Source: SCRT01 sp036379455 (lineage in GTDB: Bacteria > Pseudomonadota > Gammaproteobacteria > Nevskiales > Nevskiaceae). Taken from it: DNA of 64,000 nucleotides. The notes under the pieces were generated by a model, which was not told where the DNA came from, ran no database searches, and saw only the letters and a list, made by a program, of their open reading frames with translations. This document shows positions 8,457-15,648 of this stretch, in pieces; the stretch's first letter is position 1, and each line of letters begins with the position of its first letter. The translations under genes and the position numbers were made by a program. The DNA is taken from contig DASVGQ010000160.1 of NCBI GenBank assembly GCA_036379455.1, positions 1 to 64,000 of the forward strand, given 5' to 3'.

Positions 8457-8978
8457 CTTCAGGGCATCCTTGTCAGGGTTGTCGAGGGTTGTTCCGGCAA
8501 GCAACACGGCCGACGTCGCTGCCACCTTTGCACGGCCAGCGTCGCCCGTAATGCCGTTGTCCGTTTCCGCGACACGCGCGTCGCTCGAGAGGCCACCGAA
8601 CGCGTCGAGTCGTTGCCGTCGCGCATGCACCGCGAGTCGTGAGTGCAAAGCAATGTTCGGCGTCCGGCGCCGCAAGGTGACGCGGTCAGACTCGTCCGCG
8701 GCGCCCCGGCTCCGTGCAAGCGCTGCACGGACAGTCCTACAAGGCCTTCAAGCGTCGTCGGCAATGTCACCACCCAAGTGCGCCACCGGACCGGGACACC
8801 GACCGTCGGCGCTGCGAACTAGTTCCGCACGCATTCTCCGCGTCGAGTGTGGCCTCGGGGCGCCGCGAAGTCGGTCCGGGGACGTCTGCCGCATCGCCGA
8901 GACCTTCTCTGAGTCCGGCTCGTCTGCTGCCCATTCTGTCCATGACGCGCGTCATATGCTCCGTCTGACGCGCAATAT

Positions 8979-9047
8979 GCGGCATTGCCAGACACCGAGC
9001 GACGCAACGGTCGGGCTTCGCATGTGAACCGTCAGGGCGGCATTGCC
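8979..9047. repeat. direct repeat of GCGGCATTGCC, two copies 58 bp apart
   Basis: The 11-mer GCGGCATTGCC occurs at 8979-8989 and 9037-9047 in the coxB upstream region. It contains the palindrome GGCATTGCC and resembles the left half of the box at 9077-9093. The copies may be additional binding sites for the same regulator; this is inference. Confidence 0.4.
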
Positions 9048-9076
9048 TGCCGCGCTTGAGAGCTGAAACCGATGAG

Positions 9077-9093
9077 TGCGGCAAATTGTCGCA
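9077..9093. promoter_or_regulatory. redox-regulator-like box upstream of coxBAC
   Basis: TGCGGCAAATTGTCGCA is an almost perfect palindrome. It agrees with the GCGNC...GNCGC pattern recalled for the RegA/PrrA/ActR/RegR/RoxR family of redox response regulators, which control cytochrome oxidase genes. It differs at one base from the box at 11474-11490. It lies 621 bp upstream of the coxB start and 81 bp past the end of the DUF2244 gene. Assignment to this regulator family is inference. Confidence 0.45.
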
Positions 9094-9173
9094 CCCGCCA
9101 CGCGACGCATCGCCGTGCCCCTTGACCGCGCAGCGGGCGGCCGAAACAATCGGCGGCCGCGTGGGGGATCGCG

Positions 9174-9653
9174 CTATCCGCGATCGGAGAGGAGGCTCAT
9201 CAGCGAGCGCGACAGCTGCATCCGCTCTTCGTCCCCGAGGCACGTGCCGACTTCCTGCTCGCGTCCATAGCCCGCCACCGTCACGTGGCGATGTCCATCG
9301 CTGCGCCGCGTCACCTTCACGCGAAGCCAGGCGCGCGGGAACTCGGCGGGCGTCCGCCCGTGCGGAGGAACCTGCTCGATGCGCAGCAGCTCCCCGTTCA
9401 AGGTGATCCGCTCGCCCTTGCGGCTTCCCAGCCACACTGCCCAGAACGCCGAGGACAGCAGGGGAATCTCCAGCAGCGCGAACAGCACGGCGAAAACGTT
9501 TCCGCTGTGTGCCGACAGGCCGGCCACGACCATCGCCGCCGCCGCCAAGCCCCATGCCAGCCAGCGCAGCTGGCGCCGGTTGAAGGCGCAGTTCGGCGCG
9601 AGCCACAGCGTGACCTGCCCGGAGCCTTCTCGCGTTGGGACACGTTTGATCAT
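9174..9653 (-). CDS. DUF2244 integral membrane protein
   Basis: 159 residues from the ATG at 9653. After a short N-terminal strand (VTLWLAPNCAFNRRQLRW) come two close membrane spans (about residues 30-70) and a cytoplasmic domain with GERITLNGELLRIEQ and PRAWLRVKVTRRSDG, matching DUF2244 proteins often found beside cox genes. It follows the membrane cytochrome c gene on the same strand and may be co-transcribed with it. An upstream in-frame start at 9707 has no clear ribosome site. Function unknown. Confidence 0.7.
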   Translation of the reverse strand: MIKRVPTREGSGQVTLWLAPNCAFNRRQLRWLAWGLAAAAMVVAGLSAHSGNVFAVLFALLEIPLLSSAFWAVWLGSRKGERITLNGELLRIEQVPPHGRTPAEFPRAWLRVKVTRRSDGHRHVTVAGYGREQEVGTCLGDEERMQLSRSLMSLLSDRG

Positions 9654-9731
9654 GGGTGCCCGTCGCCTTGCCGTACAAATGATCGTAGGCCTGCGCCCGT
9701 CGTCCATACAACATCGGCATCACCGGCGGGG

Positions 9732-10409
9732 TCATTTCAGCTTGGCACGCAGCGCAGCCACTTCTTCAGGCGTTACCTGCTTGCCGTGGTTGCCCCAGGA
9801 AGTCCGCTCGTAATTGGCGATGTCGGCGATCTGCACGTCGCTGAACTGCGACGCGAAGGCCGGCATCACGCCGCTGTATTTCTGACCGCCGATCACGGTG
9901 CCGTGCCGGCCGCGAAGGATGGTGTCGATCTGCGTACCGGGATCGGCGTCCGCCACCGCGGCGTTGCCCTTCAGCGGCGGGAAGACGCCCGGGATCCCCT
10001 CGCCGGTAGTCTGGTGGCACGCCGCGCAGGTGCCGTTGAACAGCGACTCGCCTTGGCTTGCTGTGTAAACATAAGCGCCGGCGGGAGCCGCGGGGCCGTG
10101 CGACGGCGACGCTGCCGCGGCCTGTTGCGCAGGTGCCGCGGCGGCTGATTGCGCAGTCGGGGTCGCGGGCGTCGCCTTGGCAGACGTCGTCGCCGGCGCC
10201 TTCGCGCCGCCGGCCGACGGCTCGCCGAAGGTCGGCGTCATGTGACCCGGCGCGAATGCCGTCTCGCGCTCCACGTTCGGCCTTTCCTGCGAGTGCCACA
10301 CCGCCGTGGCGATGCCGATGTCCATCAGACTGAAGATCGCGAGGCCTGCGATCCCCATGAAGAAGTGCCGCATGAAGGTGCGGTCGGCCTGATTGAGCTT
10401 CATCCCCAC
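9732..10409 (-). CDS. membrane-anchored cytochrome c with Ala/Pro-rich linker
   Basis: 225 residues: an N-terminal membrane span (about 17-37), a low-complexity Ala/Pro/Thr linker (about 65-112), then a class I cytochrome c domain with heme motif CAACH (128-132) and a candidate axial Met in GVMPAFASQ. The domain ends in the usual C-terminal helix (SDVQIADIANYERTSWG). It is a likely membrane-tethered electron donor to the aa3 oxidase or link from the soluble cytochromes. Start is GTG at 10409 (a GGGG run lies 7 nt upstream), or ATG at 10403. Confidence 0.85.
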   Translation of the reverse strand: MGMKLNQADRTFMRHFFMGIAGLAIFSLMDIGIATAVWHSQERPNVERETAFAPGHMTPTFGEPSAGGAKAPATTSAKATPATPTAQSAAAAPAQQAAAASPSHGPAAPAGAYVYTASQGESLFNGTCAACHQTTGEGIPGVFPPLKGNAAVADADPGTQIDTILRGRHGTVIGGQKYSGVMPAFASQFSDVQIADIANYERTSWGNHGKQVTPEEVAALRAKLK

Positions 10410-10494
10410 GGATGCACCCCTGCCTGATCTACTGCAGTCCGTTCACGACCGTGTCGCTGGCGGCGGACCTCCACGGTCTTCAAGTCGGCGGCCA

Positions 10495-10875
10495 TCACGG
10501 GTTGTGGAAGATTTCATGGTGGCTGCCCTGGATCTTCCCGTGCAGCGAGGACAGCTTGCTCGGCATGTTCGAGAAGAAGGCAGCCAGGTCGTTGATGTCC
10601 TGATCCGTGAGCGGCGCCGCCATGGCGTTCATGATGGCGTTCTTGCGCTGGCCGTCCTTGTATTCATGCAGCGCCTGCACGAGGTAGTTGTCGTACTGCC
10701 CGGCCAGCGCAGGGAACTGCGGCGCCGCGCCGTTGCCGTCCTTGCCGTGACAGGCCTCGCAGGTCACCGCCTTCTTCGCGCCGGCCGCGATCTCGCCGCT
10801 GGATGCGGCCGCGGCGCCGAAGCTGAACGCGAGTGCACCGATCGCAAGTGCTGCGATGACAAGACGCTGTTGCAC
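10495..10875 (-). CDS. small periplasmic cytochrome c (c553/c4-half type)
   Basis: 126 residues with a Sec signal peptide (about 1-24) and one heme motif CEACH (39-43). After GNGAAPQFPALAGQYDNYLVQAL comes the axial Met region NAIMNAMAAPL (M82 or M85). The pattern FPxLAGQxxxYLxxQL followed by RxNxxMxxxAxxL is that of one half of cytochrome c4. A likely soluble electron carrier to the oxidase. It starts 11 bp after the preceding cytochrome gene ends. Confidence 0.88.
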   Translation of the reverse strand: MQQRLVIAALAIGALAFSFGAAAASSGEIAAGAKKAVTCEACHGKDGNGAAPQFPALAGQYDNYLVQALHEYKDGQRKNAIMNAMAAPLTDQDINDLAAFFSNMPSKLSSLHGKIQGSHHEIFHNP

Positions 10876-10886
10876 GGCGCTCTCCC

Positions 10887-11255
10887 TCAGTGACTGTTGC
10901 TGTTGTGGTGCAGCGTCTTCGGCGCCAATCCGGAGAGATATGCGGCGATGTCGTGGATCTGCTGCTCGGTCAGGCTGTTAGCCTGGGCGTTCATCGTCGG
11001 GTACTTGCGCGCCCCGCTGCGGTACTCGTTGAGCGCGTCGATGATGTACTGCTCGTTCTGCCCGGCGATGCGCGGCACGTGGTATTCGGGATAGACGGCG
11101 TTGTAGCCGGGGATGCCGTGGCAGCCGGCGCAGGAGTACACGTCGGATCGGCCTTGCGCCGCGTTGCCGGCCATCGCCTTGCCCTGTGCGAAGGTCGCGC
11201 CCGCGAAGCACAGGCACCCCGCGGCCAACGCCATGCCAAGCACCGATCGCATCAT
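10887..11255 (-). CDS. small periplasmic cytochrome c (c4-half type)
   Basis: 122 residues, signal peptide (about 1-23), heme motif CAGCH (42-46), then VPRIAGQNEQYIIDALNEYR and the axial Met in KYPTMNAQANSLT (M88). It resembles the next gene and one half of a cytochrome c4, so the pair may work as a split c4. It is the first gene of the minus-strand cytochrome group; the control region lies between it and ctaB. A His/Asn-rich tail (LHHNSNSH) ends the protein, similar in character to the HHEIFHNP tail of its neighbour. Confidence 0.88.
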   Translation of the reverse strand: MMRSVLGMALAAGCLCFAGATFAQGKAMAGNAAQGRSDVYSCAGCHGIPGYNAVYPEYHVPRIAGQNEQYIIDALNEYRSGARKYPTMNAQANSLTEQQIHDIAAYLSGLAPKTLHHNSNSH

Positions 11256-11473
11256 GCTCTCCTCTCAAGGTGTGCCGGAACGCTCATCGAGCCCCGGTTG
11301 CGTGGAGCACACTGCGGCACAGACTGCGCAATGCGCGAGTTGTTCCGTGTCATTGAAAATTTTTTATGTCCGCCGATGGTCCACGGCTACGTTTTGCTTC
11401 CACGGCGAATCGCGAGCAACGTCTTGCAAGAAAAGGCAATCCCGGCGCGGCCGCGTGATCACGGCAGGCGCGA

Positions 11474-11490
11474 TGCGGCAAATTGCCGCA
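11474..11490. promoter_or_regulatory. redox-regulator-like palindrome between cytochrome genes and ctaB
   Basis: TGCGGCAAATTGCCGCA is a perfect inverted repeat around the central A/T and one base different from 9077-9093. GGCAGG (11463-11468) and CCTGCC (11491-11496) extend the symmetry. It lies 62 bp upstream of the ctaB GTG and about 220 bp upstream of the cytochrome c gene in the other direction, so it could serve both. It matches the RegA/PrrA/RoxR-type pattern; the regulator is inferred. Confidence 0.5.
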
Positions 11491-11552
11491 CCTGCCGTCG
11501 GCGCATGCCTGTGCCGCTATCGCGCGGCCGCCGAGACTCTTAAAGTACCCCG

Positions 11553-12473
11553 GTGTTGAACCTCGCGCGCCAGTACCTCGCGTCGACGAAGCCACGCATC
11601 GTGGTCATGCTGGTGTTCACGGCGGTGATCGGCATGCTGCTGGCAGCGCCGGGCGTGCCGCCGTGGCGTGCGCTGGTGTTCGGCACGATGGGCGTGTGGA
11701 TGGCCTCGTCGTCGGCAGCCGCCCTGAACCAACTGATCGATCACCGCATCGACCGGATCATGGCCCGCACCTCCCACCGACCGCTGGTGACGGGCACGTT
11801 GACCACGCGTCAGATCCTGACGTTCGCCGTCGCGCTCGGCGTCGGCTCGATGGTGGTGCTGGGCCTGCTGGTGAATCCGGTGACCGCGATCCTCACCTTC
11901 ATCGGCCTCATCGGTTACGCCGTCATCTACACGGCTTTCCTCAAGCGCGCGACGCCGCAGAACATCGTCATCGGTGGCCTGGCCGGCGCGATCCCGCCGC
12001 TGCTCGGCTGGGCGGCCGTGACGGGCATGCGCGAGCCGCAGGACTGGGCGGACGCGCTGCTGCTGGTGCTGATCGTCTTCGTCTGGACACCCGCGCACTT
12101 CTGGCCGCTGGCCATCTTCTGCCGCGAGGACTATCGGCGCGCGTGCATTCCCATGCTGCCGATCGCCTACGGCGTGGAATACACGCGGCTCAACGTGCTC
12201 TTCTATACGGTGCTGCTGGTGCTGGTCAGCCTGCTGCCCTACCTCACCGGCATGAGCGGCCTGCTGTACCTCGGAGGCGCGGCGGTGCTCGGGCTCGGCT
12301 ACCTCTATTACTCGGCTCGCCTCATGCGCCCGCCCAGCGAAGGCTTCTCCATGAGCGTGTTCTGGTACTCGATCGTGTACCTCTATGCGCTCTTCGCCTT
12401 TCTCCTCGCCGATCACTGGCTGAGCCACCCCGCGCTGCGCGCCGGGGCCTACGTATTCCGCCCTATCGGGTGA
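11553..12473 (+). CDS. ctaB: protoheme IX farnesyltransferase (heme O synthase)
   Basis: Membrane UbiA-family enzyme that adds a farnesyl group to heme b, making heme O, the substrate of CtaA. The 306 residues contain both Asp-rich motifs: NQLIDHRIDRIMARTSHRPL and, later, VWTPAHFWPLAIFCREDYRRA, with many membrane spans. The start is GTG at 11553. The stop is 3 bp before the TTG of the next gene, so the two are probably coupled. It is separated from the rest of the oxidase genes by the cytochrome group and is divergent from it. Confidence 0.95.
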   Translation: MLNLARQYLASTKPRIVVMLVFTAVIGMLLAAPGVPPWRALVFGTMGVWMASSSAAALNQLIDHRIDRIMARTSHRPLVTGTLTTRQILTFAVALGVGSMVVLGLLVNPVTAILTFIGLIGYAVIYTAFLKRATPQNIVIGGLAGAIPPLLGWAAVTGMREPQDWADALLLVLIVFVWTPAHFWPLAIFCREDYRRACIPMLPIAYGVEYTRLNVLFYTVLLVLVSLLPYLTGMSGLLYLGGAAVLGLGYLYYSARLMRPPSEGFSMSVFWYSIVYLYALFAFLLADHWLSHPALRAGAYVFRPIG

Positions 12474-12476
12474 TTC

Positions 12477-13394
12477 TTGACCTTCCTCGCGGAGTTTCTT
12501 CACTGGTGGGTGCCGTGGGAACCCTCGGTGACCGTGTGGATCGCGTTTCCGCTCGCCGTCTGGCTGTACGTGCGCGGTGCACGGCGTTCACCGGTGACCG
12601 CGCCGGTGCATCGTCAGGTGTTCTTCTGGTTGGGGATGGCCCTGCTGTGGGTGTGCCTGCAGACGAACCTCGACTATTTCGCCGAGCACGAATTCTTCAT
12701 CCACCGCCTCCAACACCTCGGCCTGCACCATCTCGCGCCCTTCCTCATCGTGTTGGCCTACCCCGGCGTGACCATGCGCCGTGGCCTGCCGGTGTGGTTC
12801 CGCAGGCACTGGCTGCGGCCGGTGTTGGCGTGGCCACCGCTGAGGGCGGCGCTCGACGTACTGCTCAACCCGGTCGTGGCCGGGCTGCTGTTCGTCGGGC
12901 TCATCTACTTCTGGCTGTGGCCGTCGGTGTTCTTCGTGACCATGCTGAACTGGCGCCAGTACCACCTGATGAACTTCAGCATGGTCGCCGACGGGCTGCT
13001 GTTCTGGTGGCTGATCCTCGACCACCGGCCGCGCCCGCCGGCACGCCTGTCGCCGATGATGCGCATGCTTACCGCGTTCCTCGCCATCATTCCGCAGATC
13101 CTGATCGGCGCGTACATTACCTTCACGAAGACCGATCTCTACCCGATATTCAGCGTCTGCGGACGCGCGTTCGGCGGCATCTCGCCGATGATGGACCAGC
13201 GTCTGGGCGGGCTGCTGATCTGGATTCCCGGCGGCATGATGACTGCGCTCGGCGGAGGCATCGCATTCGGGCACTGGATCCGGCTGGACAGCAAGGGACG
13301 GCTGGCGCGCAATCGGCATCGGCCGAGGCGCTCACGCAGGGCCGGCGCGGCGCCGGTTCCGGAGCCCAAGGTCGAAGGCGTTTCCCACGCTTGA
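12477..13394 (+). CDS. Bacillus-type cytochrome oxidase assembly factor CtaG (Caa3_CtaG family)
   Basis: 305 residues with about seven predicted spans, matching the Caa3_CtaG family (first described from Bacillus subtilis CtaG), unrelated to Cox11. Visible hallmarks are TNLDYFAEHEFFIHRLQHLGLHH early, the FWLWPSVFFVTMLN segment, then a late GGISPMMDQRLGGLLIWIPGG. The family is needed for active caa3/aa3 oxidase, probably in CuB supply. The tail after residue 275 is Arg-rich. TTG start at 12477, three bases after ctaB. It may take the place of Cox11, which is not found in this locus. Confidence 0.85.
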   Translation: MTFLAEFLHWWVPWEPSVTVWIAFPLAVWLYVRGARRSPVTAPVHRQVFFWLGMALLWVCLQTNLDYFAEHEFFIHRLQHLGLHHLAPFLIVLAYPGVTMRRGLPVWFRRHWLRPVLAWPPLRAALDVLLNPVVAGLLFVGLIYFWLWPSVFFVTMLNWRQYHLMNFSMVADGLLFWWLILDHRPRPPARLSPMMRMLTAFLAIIPQILIGAYITFTKTDLYPIFSVCGRAFGGISPMMDQRLGGLLIWIPGGMMTALGGGIAFGHWIRLDSKGRLARNRHRPRRSRRAGAAPVPEPKVEGVSHA

Positions 13395-13403
13395 GGCCCG
13401 CCT

Positions 13404-13424
13404 CGGCCGCCGGGTAGGCGGCCG
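13404..13424. terminator. hairpin between convergent ctaG and PCuAC genes
   Basis: CGGCCGCC (13404-13411), loop GGGTA, GGCGGCCG (13417-13424): a perfect 8-bp stem in the 38-bp gap between two convergent genes. There is no T-tract on either side, so it is at most a weak or factor-assisted bidirectional terminator. Confidence 0.45.
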
Positions 13425-13432
13425 CACCCGGC

Positions 13433-13903
13433 TCAGTGCGCCGGCGGGCCGGAGGCGTCGGCGGGCATCACCGTGAACGTCACCTCGACCGCCGTCCCGC
13501 CGGCGAACTGCAGCGTGATCGGCACGCGGTCGCCAGGCTTGATGGGCTGCGTCGCTTTCGAAAGCATGATGTGGTAGCCGCCCGGAGCGAACGCCGCCCT
13601 GCCGTGGGCCGGCACGTCCAGGTGCTTGATCATCACCATCGCGTCGGCGCCGTCCTCCGGCACGGACCGCATCAGCGACACCTGTGCGTAATCAGTGCTG
13701 CTGGCTTTGACAATCTGCACGCTCGTATCGCCGTCGTTGGCGACGGTGGCATACCCCGCCATCGGCAGATCCGCGGGCAGCCAGCGGATCCACGCGGACT
13801 GCACCCGCACGCCGGGCGGGGCTGCCGCCACGGCCGGCGCAGGCAGCGCGGACAGCAGGGTCAGCGCGAAAAGGCAGGCCGCGATCCCGCAAGGGCGTTT
13901 CAT
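13433..13903 (-). CDS. PCu(A)C-family periplasmic copper chaperone
   Basis: 156 residues: a signal peptide (about 1-27), then a PCuAC domain with AWIRWLPADLPMAGYATVAN and the strong C-terminal copper motif GGYHIML (H111, M113). The family delivers Cu(I) to the CuA site of subunit II. The first copper ligand, normally His in a V-x-L-H context, is Met here (M78 in VSLMRS), and M89/M91 follow, so the site would be Met-rich. The start overlaps the SCO stop by 4 bp (ATGA). It is the last gene of the tlpA-sco-pcuAC unit. Confidence 0.88.
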   Translation of the reverse strand: MKRPCGIAACLFALTLLSALPAPAVAAAPPGVRVQSAWIRWLPADLPMAGYATVANDGDTSVQIVKASSTDYAQVSLMRSVPEDGADAMVMIKHLDVPAHGRAAFAPGGYHIMLSKATQPIKPGDRVPITLQFAGGTAVEVTFTVMPADASGPPAH

Positions 13904-14556
13904 GCGTTCTTCTCCACCAACAGCTTGACGTCGTGCGCCACAGTATCGACCTGCGCGCCCGGCGTGACGAGCAGATGGATGTGTCCCCTGGGGCCGAAGA
14001 TGTAGATCGCCGCGCTGTGCGTCACGAGATAGTCGCCGTCCGCCGGCACGGGCTTCTCGATGTGGTAGATGGCGCGGTAGCGCCTCACGAGCGGCCCGAG
14101 CTCGGTCTGGCTGCCACGCAGTCCCATGAACCGTGGATCAAAGGCGGCGAGATAGCTTTTCAACACCGGCAACGTGTCGCGCGCCGGATCGACGGTCACG
14201 AACAGCACCTGTACGTGGCTCGCGGCCTTGGCCCCGATCCTGTCCAGCACCGCGTGCAGGTGCGCCATGGTCAACGGGCAGACGTCGGGGCAGTGCGTGT
14301 AGCCGAAGTACATCATCACGATCTTGCCGCGATAGTTGGTCGCCGTGACCGGCTCACCGAGGTCATCCACCAGCCGGAAACTGAGGTTCGGCAGGTCGCC
14401 CTTGACGTTCTGGATGTGCTCGTCGAGCTGCCAGTGCGTCGCCGCCGAGCACCCTGCGAGGGCGAGCACCGCCAAGGCGAAAAGGCCCAGCGCAGACCAA
14501 CGCACGAAACGCCGCGGGGACGTCGCGCGATCGCCGGATGTCCGGTTTCCCGTCAT
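13900..14556 (-). CDS. SCO1/SenC copper-binding protein
   Basis: 218 residues. A membrane/lipoprotein signal has a lipobox-like LAGC (C36). The thioredoxin-like SCO domain has the copper-binding CPDVC (C89, C93) and the third ligand His in YLVTHSAAIY (H180), plus the SCO hallmarks YFGYTHCPDVCP and VDPARDTP-like VDPARDTLP. It passes copper to, or reduces, the CuA centre of cytochrome oxidase. It lies between a TlpA-like thioredoxin and PCuAC, the classic CuA maturation trio. Confidence 0.94.
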   Translation of the reverse strand: MTGNRTSGDRATSPRRFVRWSALGLFALAVLALAGCSAATHWQLDEHIQNVKGDLPNLSFRLVDDLGEPVTATNYRGKIVMMYFGYTHCPDVCPLTMAHLHAVLDRIGAKAASHVQVLFVTVDPARDTLPVLKSYLAAFDPRFMGLRGSQTELGPLVRRYRAIYHIEKPVPADGDYLVTHSAAIYIFGPRGHIHLLVTPGAQVDTVAHDVKLLVEKNA

Positions 14557-14571
14557 GGTTCCTGCGTTCGC

Positions 14572-15180
14572 CTATCGATCATCGGACGCGCCCTGCCCTG
14601 CCCGTGCCAGCCACGCGGTCACGTTGGCGGGGTCGAGCACGCCGAGATGCGTGGCGAGAACGCGGCCGGAGCGGCTCACGAGCACGCTGTAGGGCAGCGC
14701 ACCGGCGGTGTCGCCGAAGGTCGTCGTCGGCATCGGATCCGCGTTGATGCCGACCAGAATCGGATAGTCGATCCGCAGGGCATCAAGGAAGGGTTTCGTG
14801 GCCTGCGCCTGCTCCATGGCGATGCCGACGATCTGCAAGCCGTCGCCGGCATGCACACGCTGCATCCGCGCCAGCATCGGCATCTCCGAACGACATGGGC
14901 CGCACCAGGTCGCCCAGAAGTTCAGCAGCAGCACCTTGCCCTGCCAGCGCGCCAGACGCGTCGGCCGGCCGGCCAGATCGGGCAGCGTGTAGCCTCCCAC
15001 CCGCGCGCCTTGCTTGTAGACCTGCGCTTCCGGCTGCGCCGACGGTGGCGCGGGTGGCACGCTCGTTGCCCCATTTTGCAGCCACCACCCGCCGGCCGCC
15101 CCGACACAAGCGAGCACCACGATCACCACAGTCCGCAGCGGCCCCGTGCCACGGTGCCTTGCGTTGCCGGATGAGGTCAT
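14572..15180 (-). CDS. TlpA/ResA-like membrane-anchored thioredoxin
   Basis: 202 residues from the ATG at 15180 (MTSSGNARHR): one N-terminal membrane span, a Pro/Ala-rich linker, then a TlpA-type domain with FWATWCGPCRSEMP (WCGPC active site), a VGIAMEQ strand and the cis-Pro in GALPYSVLV. Such proteins keep the cysteines of SCO and CuA reduced, or act in cytochrome c maturation. Next to SCO and PCuAC the first role is more likely. It is the first gene of this unit, 15 bp before SCO. Confidence 0.88.
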   Translation of the reverse strand: MTSSGNARHRGTGPLRTVVIVVLACVGAAGGWWLQNGATSVPPAPPSAQPEAQVYKQGARVGGYTLPDLAGRPTRLARWQGKVLLLNFWATWCGPCRSEMPMLARMQRVHAGDGLQIVGIAMEQAQATKPFLDALRIDYPILVGINADPMPTTTFGDTAGALPYSVLVSRSGRVLATHLGVLDPANVTAWLARAGQGASDDR

Positions 15181-15648
15181 GCTGCTTGCGCCATGGACAC
15201 GACCGGCACACCGCACCGACCCGGACTACTACCGCTACAGGCAACGGACCGCCGCGCGCGTCGGACGGGCCGTCCAACGCAGGCACAACGCGCACCCCCA
15301 GCCGCTCGGCCGCCCGGCGCCGCTGGAGCCGCGCGGCGAAACCGCGTCCGATAGGGGCCGTTCATCACGGGTACGACATGCGCATGAGCCATCCGGCGCG
15401 CGCCGATCGTCATCGACGCTGACCATGCGGAGACCACCGCGACGCCCTCAGGGTTCCATGCGTTTCTGACGCCGGGACCCAACGACGCCGCGGCCGGGCG
15501 CGCGGCGTGCATGCAGGCGGCCGGATGCGCGTACCGCTCGGTGGATTCGATAGACTGCCGCCGCGCGGCGCTCGGCCGCGACCATCCGGCTCTCGCGGGC
15601 AGCGCAGGGCTGGTGGCGTCGACGCGAAGACGCGAGGAAGGCGCGCGC
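15181..15648. other. divergent intergenic region, tlpA-like / mla operon
   Basis: 468 bp between two divergent operons. I see no credible protein gene and no RNA gene; the short frames present are Arg-rich and motif-free. It must hold the promoters of both units, but I could not pick clear -35/-10 pairs. A good ribosome site (GAGGAAGG) precedes the mlaE-like ATG. Confidence 0.5.

Larger units (their letters stand above)
8457..9173. other. 717-bp gene-poor region upstream of coxB with repeats and palindromes
   Basis: No convincing protein gene: the open frames here are short, Arg/Ser-rich and without recognisable motifs. It contains an inverted repeat CCGTGCA-N5-TGCACGG (8712-8730), a perfect 12-bp palindrome TGACGCGCGTCA (8943-8954) whose first 8 bases recur at 8966-8973, two copies of GCGGCATTGCC (8979-8989, 9037-9047) and a redox-box-like palindrome at 9077-9093. 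It probably holds the coxBAC promoter and a long leader; a small RNA is possible but not shown. Confidence 0.5.

Noticed and set aside
8459..8773. 104-codon minus-strand frame upstream of coxB
   Set aside because: Arg/Ser/Thr-rich, no ribosome site or motif, and overlaps the unhomologous N-terminal extension of coxB.
15146..15469. 107-codon plus-strand frame in the tlpA/mla intergenic region
   Set aside because: Arg/Pro/Ser-rich with no motif; starts inside the tlpA-like gene on the other strand.
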